64,000 bases of DNA, from NCBI RefSeq assembly GCF_006965545.2, contig NZ_CP041372.2, forward strand, positions 2,852,001-2,916,000, given 5' to 3'. Shown here piece after piece: positions 1 through 9,018 of the stretch. The notes beneath the pieces are model-generated. The model did not search any database, was not told the DNA's origin, and saw only the letters and a list, made by a program, of their open reading frames with translations. Source of the stretch: Paenalkalicoccus suaedae. Its GTDB lineage: Bacteria > Bacillota > Bacilli > Bacillales > Salisediminibacteriaceae. Position 1 is the stretch's first letter. Every line of letters starts with the position of its first letter. A program made the translations under genes and the position numbers.

Positions 1-438
1 GAATGCGTCATTAACGAATACGTCTGCTAATGCAGCGAATTCTTTCGCAAGGTTTTCGTCGTTCTTTTCTTCACCAGCTTCAAAGCGTACGTTTTCAAGT
101 AAAAGTACGTCTCCTTCTTCTAGTGAAGCTACTGCCTTTTTAGGCTCTTCTCCGTACACTTCGTCTGTCTTTACTACTTCTTTATTTAGTAGTTCGCTTA
201 AACGTTGTGCTACTGCATCCAATCGAAGCTCTTCCACTACTTCACCCTTTGGGCGACCTAAGTGGCTCGCTAAAATGATTTTTGCACCCTTTTCAACTAA
301 TAGTTCAATCGTTGGCACGGCTGCACGGATACGTGTATCGTCTGTTACTTCTCCGTCCTTCATTGGTACGTTAAAGTCTACACGACAAAAAACACGTTTT
401 CCTTTTACATCGATATCACGAATCGATTGTTTGTTCAT
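1..438 (-). CDS. pgk: Phosphoglycerate kinase, N-terminal part (cut by window edge)
   Basis: Reading leftward from the ATG at 438 gives 146 codons that begin [14 protein letters not shown] and carry the substrate-binding motif CRVDFNVPM followed by ASHLGRPKG, both typical of the N-terminal lobe of phosphoglycerate kinase. The enzyme makes ATP and 3-phosphoglycerate from 1,3-bisphosphoglycerate in glycolysis. A GGGAGGCG ribosome site lies 8 bases before the ATG. The gene follows gapA on the same strand, as in the Bacillus cggR-gapA-pgk-tpi-pgm-eno operon. A terminator-like hairpin and a second hairpin lie between gapA and pgk. The C-terminal part is outside the window, so the gene is partial only for that reason. 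Confidence 0.97.
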   Translation of the reverse strand, partial: MNKQSIRDIDVKGKRVFCRVDFNVPMKDGEVTDDTRIRAAVPTIELLVEKGAKIILASHLGRPKGEVVEELRLDAVAQRLSELLNKEVVKTDEVYGEEPKKAVASLEEGDVLLLENVRFEAGEEKNDENLAKEFAALADVFVNDAF

Positions 439-472
439 GGAGAAACGCCTCCCTCTTCTTAGTAAGTAATGC

Positions 473-498
473 ATCAAAAGGCCATGAAGCCTTCTGAT
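473..498 (-). other. Hairpin in the pgk leader
   Basis: ATCAGAAGG and CCTTTTGAT can form a 9-bp stem (one G-T pair) about 35 bases before the pgk start. No T-run follows, so it is probably not a terminator. It may stabilise the 5' end of a processed pgk message, but this is a guess from position. Confidence 0.4.
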
Positions 499-520
499 GG
501 TAGATCCCTTATGTGAAAGA

Positions 521-557
521 AAAATAAAAAAGGAGACAGGACACGTTGCCCGTCTCC
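521..557 (-). terminator. Rho-independent terminator after gapA
   Basis: On the minus strand GGAGACGGG pairs with a matching arm ending GTCTCC, followed at once by a T-rich run. It lies 40 bases past the gapA stop, between gapA and pgk. In related operons some transcripts stop here and some read on, giving more gapA than downstream mRNA. Confidence 0.8.
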
Positions 558-596
558 TAAAGGTTGATTCAGGATTGTGCTTTTTTTCTACCCGAA

Positions 597-1604
597 TTAT
601 AGGCCTTTAGCTGCTACGTACTCAACTAGGCGTACAACCTGTGTAGAGTAACCAGTCTCGTTATCGTACCAAGAGATTACTTTAACCATGTTGTCTTCCA
701 TAACCATTGTAGAAAGAGCATCGATTGTAGAAGCATAGTTGTTTCCGTTGTAGTCACGAGAAACAAGTGGCTCTTCGCTGTATCCTAGGATACCTTTAAG
801 ATCGCCTTCAGCTGCTTCTTTGAATGCTGCGTTTAGCTCATCAGCAGTTACGTTAGTGTCTAGTTCAGCAACTAAGTCAACAAGAGAAACGTTAGGAGTT
901 GGAACACGCATAGCTCCACCGTTTAGCTTGCCCTTTAGCTCAGGAAGTACTAGAGATACTGCCTTCGCTGCACCAGTTGATGTTGGGATGATAGACTCAG
1001 CAGCCGCACGAGCACGACGGTAGTCTTTGTGTGGTAAATCTAAGATGCTTTGGTCGTTTGTGTAAGAGTGAACAGTTGTCATCATTCCACGCTTAAGACC
1101 AAACTTATCGTTTAATACCTTCGCGAATGGAGCTAGGCAGTTAGTCGTACAAGATGCGTTAGAAATAACATCATGGTTAGCTGCATCGTACTTATCTTCG
1201 TTTACACCCATAACGATTGTTACATCTTCGTCAGTTGCAGGTGCAGAGATAACTACTTTCTTTGCTCCAGCTTCTAAGTGCTTCGCAGCAGCGTCGCGCT
1301 TTGTGAAGATACCAGTAGATTCTACTACGATTTCAGCTCCAAGCTCGCCCCACTTTAGGTTAGCTGGGTCTCTCTCAGCAGTTACAACGATTTCTTTCCC
1401 GTCAACTACTAGGTTATCACCCTTCGCTTCTACTGTTACGTCAAGCTTCCCGTGAACAGAATCATACTGAAGTAGGTGCGCTAGCATGTTAGCGTCCGTT
1501 AAGTCGTTTACTGCTACTACCTCTACGTTAGGGTTCTTTAGAGCTTGTCGGAATACGACACGTCCAATACGTCCAAAACCGTTAATACCAATCTTTGTTG
1601 CCAT
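597..1604 (-). CDS. gapA: Glyceraldehyde-3-phosphate dehydrogenase, glycolytic NAD type
   Basis: The 335-residue protein has the Rossmann motif [10 protein letters not shown] (residues 6-15), the catalytic motif [12 protein letters not shown] with nucleophile Cys152, and full family length. NDLTD near residue 33 keeps the Asp that favours NAD over NADP, so this is the glycolytic GapA rather than the gluconeogenic GapB. It oxidises glyceraldehyde-3-phosphate to 1,3-bisphosphoglycerate. AAGGAGGA precedes the ATG. It lies directly downstream of its regulator cggR and upstream of pgk, so it is probably controlled by the CggR operator at 2765-2799. A hairpin in its leader may stabilise a processed gapA message. 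Confidence 0.98.
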   Translation of the reverse strand: MATKIGINGFGRIGRVVFRQALKNPNVEVVAVNDLTDANMLAHLLQYDSVHGKLDVTVEAKGDNLVVDGKEIVVTAERDPANLKWGELGAEIVVESTGIFTKRDAAAKHLEAGAKKVVISAPATDEDVTIVMGVNEDKYDAANHDVISNASCTTNCLAPFAKVLNDKFGLKRGMMTTVHSYTNDQSILDLPHKDYRRARAAAESIIPTSTGAAKAVSLVLPELKGKLNGGAMRVPTPNVSLVDLVAELDTNVTADELNAAFKEAAEGDLKGILGYSEEPLVSRDYNGNNYASTIDALSTMVMEDNMVKVISWYDNETGYSTQVVRLVEYVAAKGL

Positions 1605-1639
1605 GATAAAATTCCTCCTTAAAGTAGGTAAATTTATAT

Positions 1640-1660
1640 TTCAAAGGGGTTACCCTTGAA
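1640..1660 (-). other. Hairpin in the cggR-gapA intergenic leader
   Basis: TTCAAGGG and CCCTTTGAA form an imperfect stem (one bulge) between the cggR stop and the gapA ribosome site. In B. subtilis the cggR-gapA message is cut in this region and a stem-loop protects the gapA half. The position fits that role, but no cleavage site can be seen directly. Confidence 0.45.
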
Positions 1661-1708
1661 TTAAAATGTGCCACTTAATACTCTTCACGTACTAAGCTAA
1701 AAATAAAC

Positions 1709-2734
1709 TTACAATTTCGCTAAAATTTCTTTAGCAGCTCCTTCATCGGTAATTAATACCTGACTTGGGCTTTTAATCAAATACGCTTGAATGGCTTCTG
1801 CTTTTGAAGCTCCGCCGGCAACCGCAATGATTGTGTTGATCGACTCAAGGTCGTTTAAATGCAGGCCAATTGTGGGTACTTTATGAACAATCTCACCAGA
1901 CTTATTAAAGTAATAGCCAAACGCTTCCGCTACAGCTTCTTTTTCTTTCAGCTTTGCTAAAACATCCTCTTCTGTATCACGCCTGTCTGCCATTGTCTGT
2001 GCTTCACCAATACCGTGAATAACCATCGTAGCAGAATGAATCAATTTGAGAATAGATTGAATCGACGGCTCTAATACTAATGATTCGTAAGCGTCTTTAC
2101 TCACTTGATCTGGGACATGTAACAATCTGTATGTGCCCATTGCTTTACGTGCCATTGTGGCACAGATCGTATTCGCCTGATTTTCTACCTGCTCACCTAG
2201 CCCTCCTCGAGCTGGAACAAATAGTGATTCTTTTAAATCAGAATCAGGAACGAGCATCTCGGCAACGGCTGCGATTGTTGTGCCACCTGTTACTGCGATA
2301 ATATTGCCCTGCATCGCTAGGTTGCGCTTAATCACATTCACACACGTTCTACCCATTTCTTTTTTTACCCAAGGAAATTGATCACTGTCTCCTGGTACGA
2401 CATGGACTTCTTTTACACCAAGCTTTGCCTGTAGCTCCTCTTCCATGGAGCGAGTATTAAATACCTCTTTCATCACTACTTCAAGCTGACTAAGAAGATT
2501 TTGTCCTTCTTCCGTTAACGTCATTCCTGATGTAGCAAATTCGACAAGTCCTTGGCTTTTAAGAAATGTCACTTCGCTTCTAAGCACTCGCTCCGACATT
2601 TCTAAGTTCGTCGCAAGCGTTCGCCTACCAATTGGTTGCATGAGGCGTATGTATCGTAGAATGCGAAATCGGAGTCCTAAGACTTCGACAAGGTCCGGCA
2701 GGAGTTTCTTCTGCAAATCTAATAGCATATTCAT
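1709..2734 (-). CDS. cggR: Central glycolytic genes repressor CggR
   Basis: The 341-residue protein has an N-terminal winged helix-turn-helix (about residues 30-75, RRTLATNLEMSERVLRSE) and a SorC/DeoR-type sugar-binding domain with VTGGTTIAAVAE and IAVAGGASKAEAI. CggR represses its own operon and is released by fructose-1,6-bisphosphate. The ATG at 2734 has GGAG seven bases upstream; the next Met, two codons in, fits less well. Upstream are a promoter, two GGGAC-N6-TGTC half-operators and a hairpin next to the ribosome site. The gapA neighbour and this operator make the identification firm. Confidence 0.97.
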   Translation of the reverse strand: MNMLLDLQKKLLPDLVEVLGLRFRILRYIRLMQPIGRRTLATNLEMSERVLRSEVTFLKSQGLVEFATSGMTLTEEGQNLLSQLEVVMKEVFNTRSMEEELQAKLGVKEVHVVPGDSDQFPWVKKEMGRTCVNVIKRNLAMQGNIIAVTGGTTIAAVAEMLVPDSDLKESLFVPARGGLGEQVENQANTICATMARKAMGTYRLLHVPDQVSKDAYESLVLEPSIQSILKLIHSATMVIHGIGEAQTMADRRDTEEDVLAKLKEKEAVAEAFGYYFNKSGEIVHKVPTIGLHLNDLESINTIIAVAGGASKAEAIQAYLIKSPSQVLITDEGAAKEILAKL

Positions 2735-2747
2735 CCGAATTCTCCTT

Positions 2748-2768
2748 TGTCCCTATTCATTAGGGACA
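2748..2768 (-). promoter_or_regulatory. Perfect inverted repeat before the cggR ribosome site
   Basis: TGTCCCTA, five bases, TAGGGACA forms a perfect 8-bp stem. It overlaps the 3' end of the CggR operator and ends just before the AAAGGAG site. It could act as an mRNA 5' structure or as an extra CggR contact. The symmetry is seen; the role is inferred. Confidence 0.5.
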
Positions 2769-2799
2769 CGAAACGTCCCTTGTAGACATATTGCGTCCC
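2765..2799 (-). promoter_or_regulatory. CggR double operator
   Basis: Read on the minus strand there are two direct copies of GGGAC-N6-TGTC separated by 5 bases, the arrangement known for the CggR target in B. subtilis. It lies downstream of the predicted promoter and upstream of cggR, so bound CggR would block elongation rather than polymerase binding. Confidence 0.85.
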
Positions 2800-2855
2800 A
2801 CTCAGGTCAAAAAAAATCATTTCCATGATGCGCGGCTTTTTTTACCTGCGCTGTC

Positions 2856-2884
2856 ATTGTATCAAGGAAATGATGTCGAAGCAA
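2856..2884 (-). promoter_or_regulatory. Predicted sigma-A promoter of the cggR-gapA operon
   Basis: TTGCTT (2884-2879) and TACAAT (2861-2856) are separated by 17 bases on the minus strand, upstream of the CggR operator and about 120 bases before cggR. Confidence 0.65.
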
Positions 2885-2900
2885 CTATTTTTGACTCGTT

Positions 2901-3140
2901 TTAGGCTCTATCAACGCTTTCTTTTAATGACCAGTAAGAGATGTTGCCCTCATCGATAACGCTATCATCCTTATCAGTCATGACCGGAATACGAATCTGA
3001 TACTTCTCGAGCCACTCGTCATTTTTATAAATATCTCTCACCTCAAGCTCAAATCCTAGCTCTTTTTGCAACAATCTTACGGCCGCAAGACCATCCTCGC
3101 AGAGTGGACATTGCTCCTTCGTGTAAAAATAATACGTCAT
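2901..3140 (-). CDS. Small glutaredoxin/thioredoxin-like protein
   Basis: The 79-residue product begins MTYYFYTKEQCPLCEDG and has a CPLC redox motif at the start of the first helix plus a conserved IPVM with cis-Pro, as in glutaredoxin-family (DUF836-like) proteins. It probably does thiol-disulfide chemistry in the cytosol; its substrate is unknown. I chose the ATG at 3140 because GGAG lies 9 bases upstream and the rpoN stop TAA ends one base before it. Longer in-frame extensions would run into rpoN. The tight spacing implies co-translation with rpoN. Confidence 0.75.
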   Translation of the reverse strand: MTYYFYTKEQCPLCEDGLAAVRLLQKELGFELEVRDIYKNDEWLEKYQIRIPVMTDKDDSVIDEGNISYWSLKESVDRA

Positions 3141-3141
3141 C

Positions 3142-4461
3142 TTATCCATCTCCGTATCTTTTTCGCTTAGAGGACGGCGCGATTTGCATCTCCTCGCGAT
3201 ATTTAGCAATCGTCCGACGCGACACTTCTATATGATGCTCAGCCTTAAGTAGGTCTGACAGCTTTTGGTCGGATAAAGGTTTTTGCTTCGGTTCATTCTC
3301 AATCAATCGTCTCATATACGTCTTAATTTTCTCGGCCGAGCTTGCAGTCTCTGAATCTCCTATTCCCTTGGTGAAAAAATATTTAAGCTCGTATAGTCCA
3401 CGAGGCGTTTGCACATATTTTTTGGTAGTCGCTCTAGAAACAGTTGATTCATGAACACCAATTCGATCGGCGATCTGTTTTAAATTTAATGGACGAAGCT
3501 TTTCCTCTCCATCTGTTAAAAACGCTTCTTGGTGTTCGATGATCGATTCTGTTACACGTAAAATCGTTTCTTGGCGCTGGGCTATACTTCGACGGATCCA
3601 CTCAAACTGATCTTGTTTATTCTTTAAATAATCCTGCACTTCCTTTTGCTTGTTAGTAAGCAGTTGCTCGTACTGACGGTTCATCGTCATTTTAGGAAGG
3701 TCCGCATTATTTAAAGTCACTCTCCACGTACCTTCATACATATGGACAAGCACATCTGGAATAACATAGCTTGGTGGCTCTTGAGCAAAAGCAGCTCCTG
3801 GTTTTGGGTTTAGTGATTGAATGAAGTCGGCTGCGTACTGCACATCTAAGATATCAATTCCTTCTGCCTTTGCAATTTGTTGCCACTGCTTTTTGGCTAA
3901 GGCATCAAGGTGCTCTGTTACAATTTTTTCGGTCAACGGATCGCGCACCTCGAGATAGTGAAGTTGCAACAAGAGACACTCTTTTAAGCTAGTCGCACCA
4001 ACTCCATGAGGCTCAAGTGTTTGTAATAAGCGCACGCCATCCTCCGTTTGCTCGATCGAAGTATTTAACTCTTCAGCAAACGTTTGAAGCGGAGAATGCA
4101 GGTACCCATTTTCATCCACATGCAACGCCAAGTAGCTCACTATACGCTTCATCTCTTCTGAGATATCCCAAACCCGAATCTGATGCAGCAGATAGTCATG
4201 GAGTCCCTCCTCCGTGTTCGCTACATAGTCAAGTGGTGATGTATAATCCTCTTCGGATTGATAAGACGTAAAGTCTGTTTTATAATCGGTCGAAGCATCC
4301 GTGCGCTTCTCCTGTAATTCAATTAATGGATTCTCAAGCTGCTGGTCGTGCAAATACTGCTGCAGGTCGTGCATGGAATACTGGAGCATCGTAATCGCCT
4401 GCCGCAACTCATTGGTCATAACCAGCTTCATTTGTTGCTCTTGCACTAATCTAAAATCCAC
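3142..4461 (-). CDS. rpoN: RNA polymerase sigma-54 factor (SigL)
   Basis: The 439-residue protein has the Gln-rich N-terminal activator-interacting region (QEQQMKLVMTNELRQAI), a core-binding domain, a helix-turn-helix (IADRIGVHESTVSRA) and the C-terminal RpoN box SRRTIAKYREE at about residue 414. It directs polymerase to -24/-12 promoters and needs enhancer-binding ATPases. In Bacillus it serves amino-acid, levan and acetoin catabolism genes. The start is GTG at 4461, with GGGAG nine bases before it. It is followed one base after its stop by the glutaredoxin-like gene and then cggR, the order known in Bacillus. Confidence 0.96.
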   Translation of the reverse strand: MDFRLVQEQQMKLVMTNELRQAITMLQYSMHDLQQYLHDQQLENPLIELQEKRTDASTDYKTDFTSYQSEEDYTSPLDYVANTEEGLHDYLLHQIRVWDISEEMKRIVSYLALHVDENGYLHSPLQTFAEELNTSIEQTEDGVRLLQTLEPHGVGATSLKECLLLQLHYLEVRDPLTEKIVTEHLDALAKKQWQQIAKAEGIDILDVQYAADFIQSLNPKPGAAFAQEPPSYVIPDVLVHMYEGTWRVTLNNADLPKMTMNRQYEQLLTNKQKEVQDYLKNKQDQFEWIRRSIAQRQETILRVTESIIEHQEAFLTDGEEKLRPLNLKQIADRIGVHESTVSRATTKKYVQTPRGLYELKYFFTKGIGDSETASSAEKIKTYMRRLIENEPKQKPLSDQKLSDLLKAEHHIEVSRRTIAKYREEMQIAPSSKRKRYGDG

Positions 4462-4574
4462 GTCGCGACACTCCCTTCCTCACTTACACCATTTATTTTA
4501 ACATACATTATTCTTTGGTTTATGAAACAAGAATTACGGTTATCATGAAAAGTGAAACTTTTGAGTTTAAATTA

Positions 4575-4591
4575 TTTGACCTTCATTGACC
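4575..4591 (+). promoter_or_regulatory. CtsR operator of clpP
   Basis: On the complement it reads GGTCAAT-GAA-GGTCAAA, a tandem heptamer with 3-bp spacing that differs at one base from the CtsR consensus (A/G)GTCAAA-NAN-(A/G)GTCAAA. It overlaps the clpP -35 region, as expected for repression of a heat-shock gene. Confidence 0.85.
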
Positions 4592-4605
4592 ATTAGCGTT
4601 ATGAT
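4576..4605 (+). promoter_or_regulatory. Predicted clpP promoter
   Basis: TTGACC at 4576 and TATGAT at 4600 are separated by 18 bases and lie about 80 bases before the clpP ATG. The CtsR site covers the -35 and most of the spacer. Confidence 0.65.
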
Positions 4606-4686
4606 GGTTTCATACGAAGAGGAGGCAGGAATATACACTCCCCGTATCTAATACTTAGAAGATGACATTTAAGGAGGAATTGAATC

Positions 4687-5283
4687 ATGAATTTAATACC
4701 TACAGTAATCGAACAAACGAACCGTGGAGAACGTGCTTATGACATTTACTCACGCCTTCTAAAAGACCGTATTATTATGCTAGGATCAGGAATTGACGAT
4801 AACGTTGCAAACTCTATCGTTGCACAGCTTCTCTTCCTAACTGCTGATGACCCTGATAAAGACATCTCGTTATACATCAACAGCCCAGGTGGCTCTATCA
4901 CAGCAGGTATGGCAATCTATGACACGATGCAGTTCATCAAGCCAAACGTACAAACAATTTGTATCGGTATGGCAGCATCTATGGGTGCCTTCTTATTAGC
5001 AGCTGGTGAGCCTGGTAAGCGTTTTGCGCTACCAAACTCTGAAGTTATGATTCACCAACCACTTGGTGGAACACAAGGTCAAGCATCTGATATCGAAATC
5101 CACGCGCGTCGCATTATTGAAATGCGTCAAAAGCTAAACGAAATTTTAGCTGAGCGAACAGGTCAGCCACTTGAAACAATCGCGCGCGACACAGACCGCG
5201 ATAACTTCATGTCTGCTGCAACAGCAAAAGAATACGGCCTGATCGATGACGTAATGGCAAAAGCTCCAACAATCGGTTCTTAA
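4687..5283 (+). CDS. clpP: ATP-dependent Clp protease proteolytic subunit
   Basis: The 198-residue protein is full length for ClpP. The serine-protease triad is visible: Ser98 in GMAASMGAF, His123 in MIHQPLGG and Asp172 in RDTDRDNF. ClpP forms a double heptamer that works with ClpX, ClpC or ClpE ATPases to degrade regulators and damaged proteins. AAGGAGG lies before the ATG. It is a single gene with its own CtsR-controlled promoter and a strong terminator, on the strand opposite to its neighbours. Confidence 0.99.
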   Translation: MNLIPTVIEQTNRGERAYDIYSRLLKDRIIMLGSGIDDNVANSIVAQLLFLTADDPDKDISLYINSPGGSITAGMAIYDTMQFIKPNVQTICIGMAASMGAFLLAAGEPGKRFALPNSEVMIHQPLGGTQGQASDIEIHARRIIEMRQKLNEILAERTGQPLETIARDTDRDNFMSAATAKEYGLIDDVMAKAPTIGS

Positions 5284-5292
5284 TACGTAATG

Positions 5293-5329
5293 AACGCTCC
5301 TAGTCGCAGCTGCGATTAGGGGCGTTTTG
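5293..5329 (+). terminator. Terminator of clpP
   Basis: AACGCTCCTA and TAGGGGCGTT form the lower part of a long hairpin, with TCGCA and TGCGA above it, followed by TTTTG. It starts 10 bases after the clpP stop. Confidence 0.85.
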
Positions 5330-5574
5330 TTATGTATGGGGGATGAGGATAAAATCTGTATCGATAACAGAGCGAGAACCGATGATGTTCCTTGCGTCAT
5401 TGCACGAACAGTCTGGCACTTTATTCACGTATTTTTTGGAATGATCCTAAGCTATTGTATAGCTTTGTTTTTAATGAAAATTGGGGCCTTAGCTAATGGA
5501 TAGTATAAACAACTTTGATTTTTTACTATTAGATTTTGGATGTGACCTTTGAATTTATTACACAATAGGGGGTT

Positions 5575-5747
5575 GATGCATAGGAGTGCCAATTTGACGC
5601 AACAGATACCCTGAGTGACGCAACCGGCTACCAGTTTGACGCATCGACACCCTGATTTGATGCAAAGCAAATTAAACCGACGCATACGAAAGCCTAACTG
5701 ACGCACCTTACCTTCGATCTGATGCAAACAGACCTTTACTTGACGCA
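5575..5747. repeat. Phased array 1: nine GAYGCA words at 21-bp steps
   Basis: GACGCA or GATGCA begins at 5575, 5596, 5617, 5638, 5659, 5679, 5700, 5721 and 5742, so eight steps are 21 bp except one of 20. The 15 bases between words differ from unit to unit. The array lies between the convergent ends of clpP and crh. A minus-strand open frame (5452-5826) crosses it, but it has no ribosome site and repeats Cys-rich septets, so I treat it as non-coding. Apart from this array and the two terminators, nothing else was seen between 5330 and 5888. Confidence 0.85.
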
Positions 5748-5835
5748 AAGCATCCCTCAAGGCTCTTAAATCCCTCCGCGCCCTCTCAATCTCGCACTCC
5801 CCATCCACCCAATCCTCGATCCTCAAAAATCCAAA

Positions 5836-5864
5836 ACAAAAAACCTTCGTCTCATAGACAAAGG
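5836..5864 (-). terminator. Terminator of the yvcI-rapZ-yvcK-whiA-crh operon
   Basis: On the minus strand CCTTTGTC, a 5-base loop and GACGAAGG are followed by a T6 run, 25 bases after the crh stop. Confidence 0.8.
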
Positions 5865-5888
5865 CTTGTACGCTTTAGGGATATAAAA

Positions 5889-6146
5889 CTATTCTGCTTT
5901 ACTGACGAATTCTTCTAAGGCATCCATTGCCTCTTGTTCATCAGGTCCGTCAATTTTAAGGGTAATATCCTTGTTAGCACCAACAGCTAAGCTCATGATC
6001 CCCATAATACTTTTTGCGTTCACCTTTTTATCGTCTTTCTCGATAAAGATATCCGAATGGAAGCGATTAGCCTCTTGTACGAATAGAGCAGCTGGTCTTG
6101 CTTGAAGGCCACTTTTTCTCTTAACAGTCAATGTTTTTTCGATCAT
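5889..6146 (-). CDS. crh: Catabolite repression HPr-like protein Crh
   Basis: The 85-residue protein is an HPr paralogue. The usual phosphocarrier His15 is Gln (SGLQARPAA), while the regulatory Ser46 is kept in NAKSIMGIMSL. That combination defines Crh, which cannot carry sugar phosphate but is phosphorylated by HprK and then serves as a CcpA co-repressor. I chose the ATG at 6146 because AAAGGAGG lies before it and it matches HPr length; longer in-frame extensions are not HPr-like. Its kinase gene hprK is at 27281-28207. It is last in the yvcI-rapZ-yvcK-whiA-crh order found in Bacillus. Confidence 0.96.
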   Translation of the reverse strand: MIEKTLTVKRKSGLQARPAALFVQEANRFHSDIFIEKDDKKVNAKSIMGIMSLAVGANKDITLKIDGPDEQEAMDALEEFVSKAE

Positions 6147-6216
6147 AATCCATTCCTCCTTTTCCTCGTCTATAAAACAAGCGCTTTCATCCGGATAGAT
6201 AAAAAGTGCAGGGGTC

Positions 6217-7158
6217 CTACACTTTTTCCCCTGCACGGAGCTTGTTAGCAAATTCTTCGATCTTACGTAGCCTGTGGTTAATGCCTGACTTACTTACCTT
6301 TCCACTAGTCAGCATTTCTCCGAGCTCTTTTAGTGAAACATCTTGGTGTTCAATGCGCAGCTCAGCAATTTCGCGAAGTTTTTCAGGAAGAGCATCTAAG
6401 CCAATTTCGTCTCGAATTAAGCGGATATTTTCCACTTGGCGCATAGCTGCTCCGACTGTTTTGTTTAAGTTAGCCGTTTCACAATTAACTAAACGGTTAA
6501 CGGAGTTCCTCATATCTTTCATAATACGTGTATCTTCAAATCGAAGCAAGGCTTGATGTGCGCCAATTACATTTAAGAATTCGCTAATCTTCTCGCCTTC
6601 CTTTAAATAAAGGATAAATCCCTTTTTTCGCTCGATCATTTTTGCATTCAACTCAAAGTAATTCATTAAGTCACGGAGCGATGCATTATGCTCTTCATAA
6701 AACGAGAATATTTCCAAGTGATACGAGGATGTCTCCGGATGATTCACCGAACCACCTGCTAAAAATGCACCTCGCAAATACGCTCGCTTGCAGCAGGAAT
6801 CTTTAATTAACTCCGGTGAGATCTCTCGTGTGAACGAAAACGCCTCATCTACGATACGGAGCGATTCTAATATCTCTCGCGCCTGTTTGGAAATGCGCAC
6901 CACGTACACGTTATTTTTCTTCAGTCGCATTTTTTTACGAACGAGCAACTCCACGTGTACCTCATATATTGACTTTAGTAAGGAATAGATGCGTCTAGCG
7001 ATGGCCGCGTTCTCTGTTTGTATATCGAGCGTCATCTGCATATTACGTAAAGAGACGGACCCATTCATGCGAATCAAAGCGGCAAGCTCTGCCTTCGAGC
7101 AGCATGGATCAATCTCTAACTGCGTAAGCTCTTTTTTTGTCATCGAAGCAAACGACAT
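6217..7158 (-). CDS. whiA: WhiA family DNA-binding protein
   Basis: The protein of about 313 residues combines an N-terminal degenerate LAGLIDADG-homing-endonuclease-like domain ([24 protein letters not shown]-type start) with a C-terminal helix-turn-helix ([25 protein letters not shown]). WhiA is a sporulation regulator in actinobacteria; in Bacillus it binds DNA, affects cell division and chromosome segregation and has no catalytic activity. Two adjacent ATG codons are possible starts; the second (7158) matches the usual MSFAS start and has better spacing from the G-rich ribosome site. It sits between yvcK and crh. Confidence 0.95.
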   Translation of the reverse strand: MSFASMTKKELTQLEIDPCCSKAELAALIRMNGSVSLRNMQMTLDIQTENAAIARRIYSLLKSIYEVHVELLVRKKMRLKKNNVYVVRISKQAREILESLRIVDEAFSFTREISPELIKDSCCKRAYLRGAFLAGGSVNHPETSSYHLEIFSFYEEHNASLRDLMNYFELNAKMIERKKGFILYLKEGEKISEFLNVIGAHQALLRFEDTRIMKDMRNSVNRLVNCETANLNKTVGAAMRQVENIRLIRDEIGLDALPEKLREIAELRIEHQDVSLKELGEMLTSGKVSKSGINHRLRKIEEFANKLRAGEKV

Positions 7159-7189
7159 CATTCCACCCCCCTTTTATTCATTTATTACC

Positions 7190-8134
7190 CTATAGAAGCG
7201 ATACGAGACGCTGGGATAGCTTAATGGCATCGTGTCTCACAAGTTCATTTTTAAATGAAAGCAGCTCGTCCTCGATAATTCGTACGTTCATTGCCTGAAG
7301 TACGTCGCGGTCGACCTCGACTCCTATAGCGCCATCCTCTTTATACCTCTGTGCATAAGAGAATGGGATTTGCTGTGAGTTCAGTAGCACAGCGTCTACA
7401 ATATTTGTCCCAACATGATCATTGATCGCCGCAACATGATCGGAGACAGCATAGTTGTCCGTCTCCCCCGGCTGTGTCATGACATTACAAATATAGACCT
7501 TCGTTGCCGTAGAGCGCTTGATCGCATCCGTAATTCCCGGCACAAGTACATTCGGCATAATACTCGTATACAAACTCCCTGGCCCAAGTACAACTAAATC
7601 CGCCGACTCAATTGCATAGACAGCATCATACATCGCTTCAGGCTCTTTTGGCTCGAGGAACACACGTTTGATTTTTTTGCCGGTCAAAGGAATCTTTGAT
7701 TCTCCAGATGTTACTGTACCATCTTCGTGCTCCGCATGAAGAGTAATATGCTTATTTGATGCCGGGATCACTTTCCCTTTCACGTTTAATACACGGCTGA
7801 TCTCCTGCACCCCTTGTGCAAAATCTCCGGTAATAGACGTCATTCCTGCTAACAGTAAATTGCCGAGAGAATGACCAATCAATCCTTTACCAAGTTCAAA
7901 TCGATGCTGAAAAAGCTCTTCGACAAGTGGCTCCACTTCTGACAAAGCGACTAACACGTTACGTACATCACCAGGTGGTGGGATATTTAGCTCTTCTCGC
8001 AAACGACCCGAGCTGCCTCCGTCATCCGCAACCGTCACAATTGCGGAAATGTCGACTGGGAACGTTTTTAGACCACGAAGAAGGACAGAGAGACCTGTCC
8101 CTCCTCCGAGGACCACTACTTTCGCTCGTTTCAC
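7190..8134 (-). CDS. yvcK: YvcK/GlmR family gluconeogenesis and cell-wall factor
   Basis: The 314-residue protein begins MKRAKVVVLGGGTGLSVLLRGLK and has the nucleotide-sugar-binding fold of the CofD/YvcK family, with DDGGSSGRLRE and GHSLGNLLLAG motifs. B. subtilis YvcK (GlmR) binds UDP-GlcNAc and stimulates GlmS to direct carbon into peptidoglycan precursors on gluconeogenic substrates. The GTG start overlaps the rapZ stop by one base (TAGTG), which suggests translational coupling. Confidence 0.95.
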   Translation of the reverse strand: MKRAKVVVLGGGTGLSVLLRGLKTFPVDISAIVTVADDGGSSGRLREELNIPPPGDVRNVLVALSEVEPLVEELFQHRFELGKGLIGHSLGNLLLAGMTSITGDFAQGVQEISRVLNVKGKVIPASNKHITLHAEHEDGTVTSGESKIPLTGKKIKRVFLEPKEPEAMYDAVYAIESADLVVLGPGSLYTSIMPNVLVPGITDAIKRSTATKVYICNVMTQPGETDNYAVSDHVAAINDHVGTNIVDAVLLNSQQIPFSYAQRYKEDGAIGVEVDRDVLQAMNVRIIEDELLSFKNELVRHDAIKLSQRLVSLL

Positions 8135-9018
8135 TATTCCCTGCGACCCTTCTCCACGTCACGGTGGGTGACGTTTGTTAGATAATCAAGCTCTTGGAAG
8201 CGTTTGTTATAGTATTCGGCAAGAGTGACGGAGCGGTGCTTGCCTCCGGTGCATCCGATCGCAACGACAAGCTGGCTTTTCCCTTCCCGCTTATAATGAG
8301 GAAGCATGTATTGTAACAAGTCATCGAGCTTCTCCATAAACTGTTGCGTTTCCGACCATTTTAACACATAGTCCGATACTTCTTTATCAAGGCCTGTTTT
8401 TGGTCTTAAATGATCAATGTAGTGCGGATTCGGTAGGAACCTTACATCAAACATTAAGTCAGCGTCAATTGGTACGCCATGCTTAAATCCAAACGACATG
8501 ACTTGAATACGAAAGCTCTCTTTTTTATTTGATTGAAAGTGCTCCAATATTTTTTCGCGAAGCTGAAGAGGTTTAAGTCCTGTCGTGTTGATAATGATCT
8601 GAGCCTGACCTTTGAGATCATCTAAAATCTCGCGCTCGGCGTTGATCCCAACAAGTGGGGCATCTCCCTCCGCTAATGGGTGCGTGCGGCGCGTCTCTTT
8701 GTAGCGGCGGACGAGCGTCTCATCTGAAGCATCTAAAAAGACGATTTGTGGCGTGATATTTGACTCAGCCGAAACACTGTCGATGGTCTCGAACAGCTGG
8801 TCGAAAAATTCTCGACCTCGCAAATCAATGACAAGCGCTACTTTTTTCATTTTGCCACCGGAGCCGTCCATTAAGTCGATAAATTTAGGGATTAACGCAG
8901 GTGGCAGGTTGTCGACGCAAAAATAGCCCATATCCTCGAAGCTTTGGACAGCAACTGTTTTACCTGCTCCAGACATACCTGTAATGATTACTAGTTCAAT
9001 TGTGTTTGTCTCTGTCAT
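8134..9018 (-). CDS. rapZ: RNase adapter / nucleotide-binding protein RapZ (YvcJ)
   Basis: The 294-residue protein has a P-loop GMSGAGKT at residues 14-21 and the conserved C-terminal region with [14 protein letters not shown], both hallmarks of the RapZ/YvcJ family. In E. coli RapZ controls glmS through small RNAs; in B. subtilis YvcJ hydrolyses GTP and affects competence. The ATG has AAGGAGG before it and overlaps the end of the upstream Nudix gene by 23 bases. The yvcI-rapZ-yvcK-whiA-crh unit reads as one operon. Confidence 0.95.
   Translation of the reverse strand: MTETNTIELVIITGMSGAGKTVAVQSFEDMGYFCVDNLPPALIPKFIDLMDGSGGKMKKVALVIDLRGREFFDQLFETIDSVSAESNITPQIVFLDASDETLVRRYKETRRTHPLAEGDAPLVGINAEREILDDLKGQAQIIINTTGLKPLQLREKILEHFQSNKKESFRIQVMSFGFKHGVPIDADLMFDVRFLPNPHYIDHLRPKTGLDKEVSDYVLKWSETQQFMEKLDDLLQYMLPHYKREGKSQLVVAIGCTGGKHRSVTLAEYYNKRFQELDYLTNVTHRDVEKGRRE

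Noticed and set aside
5452-5826. Minus-strand open frame of 124 codons over array 1
   Set aside because: Cys-rich septets come from the 21-bp period. No ribosome site precedes it.
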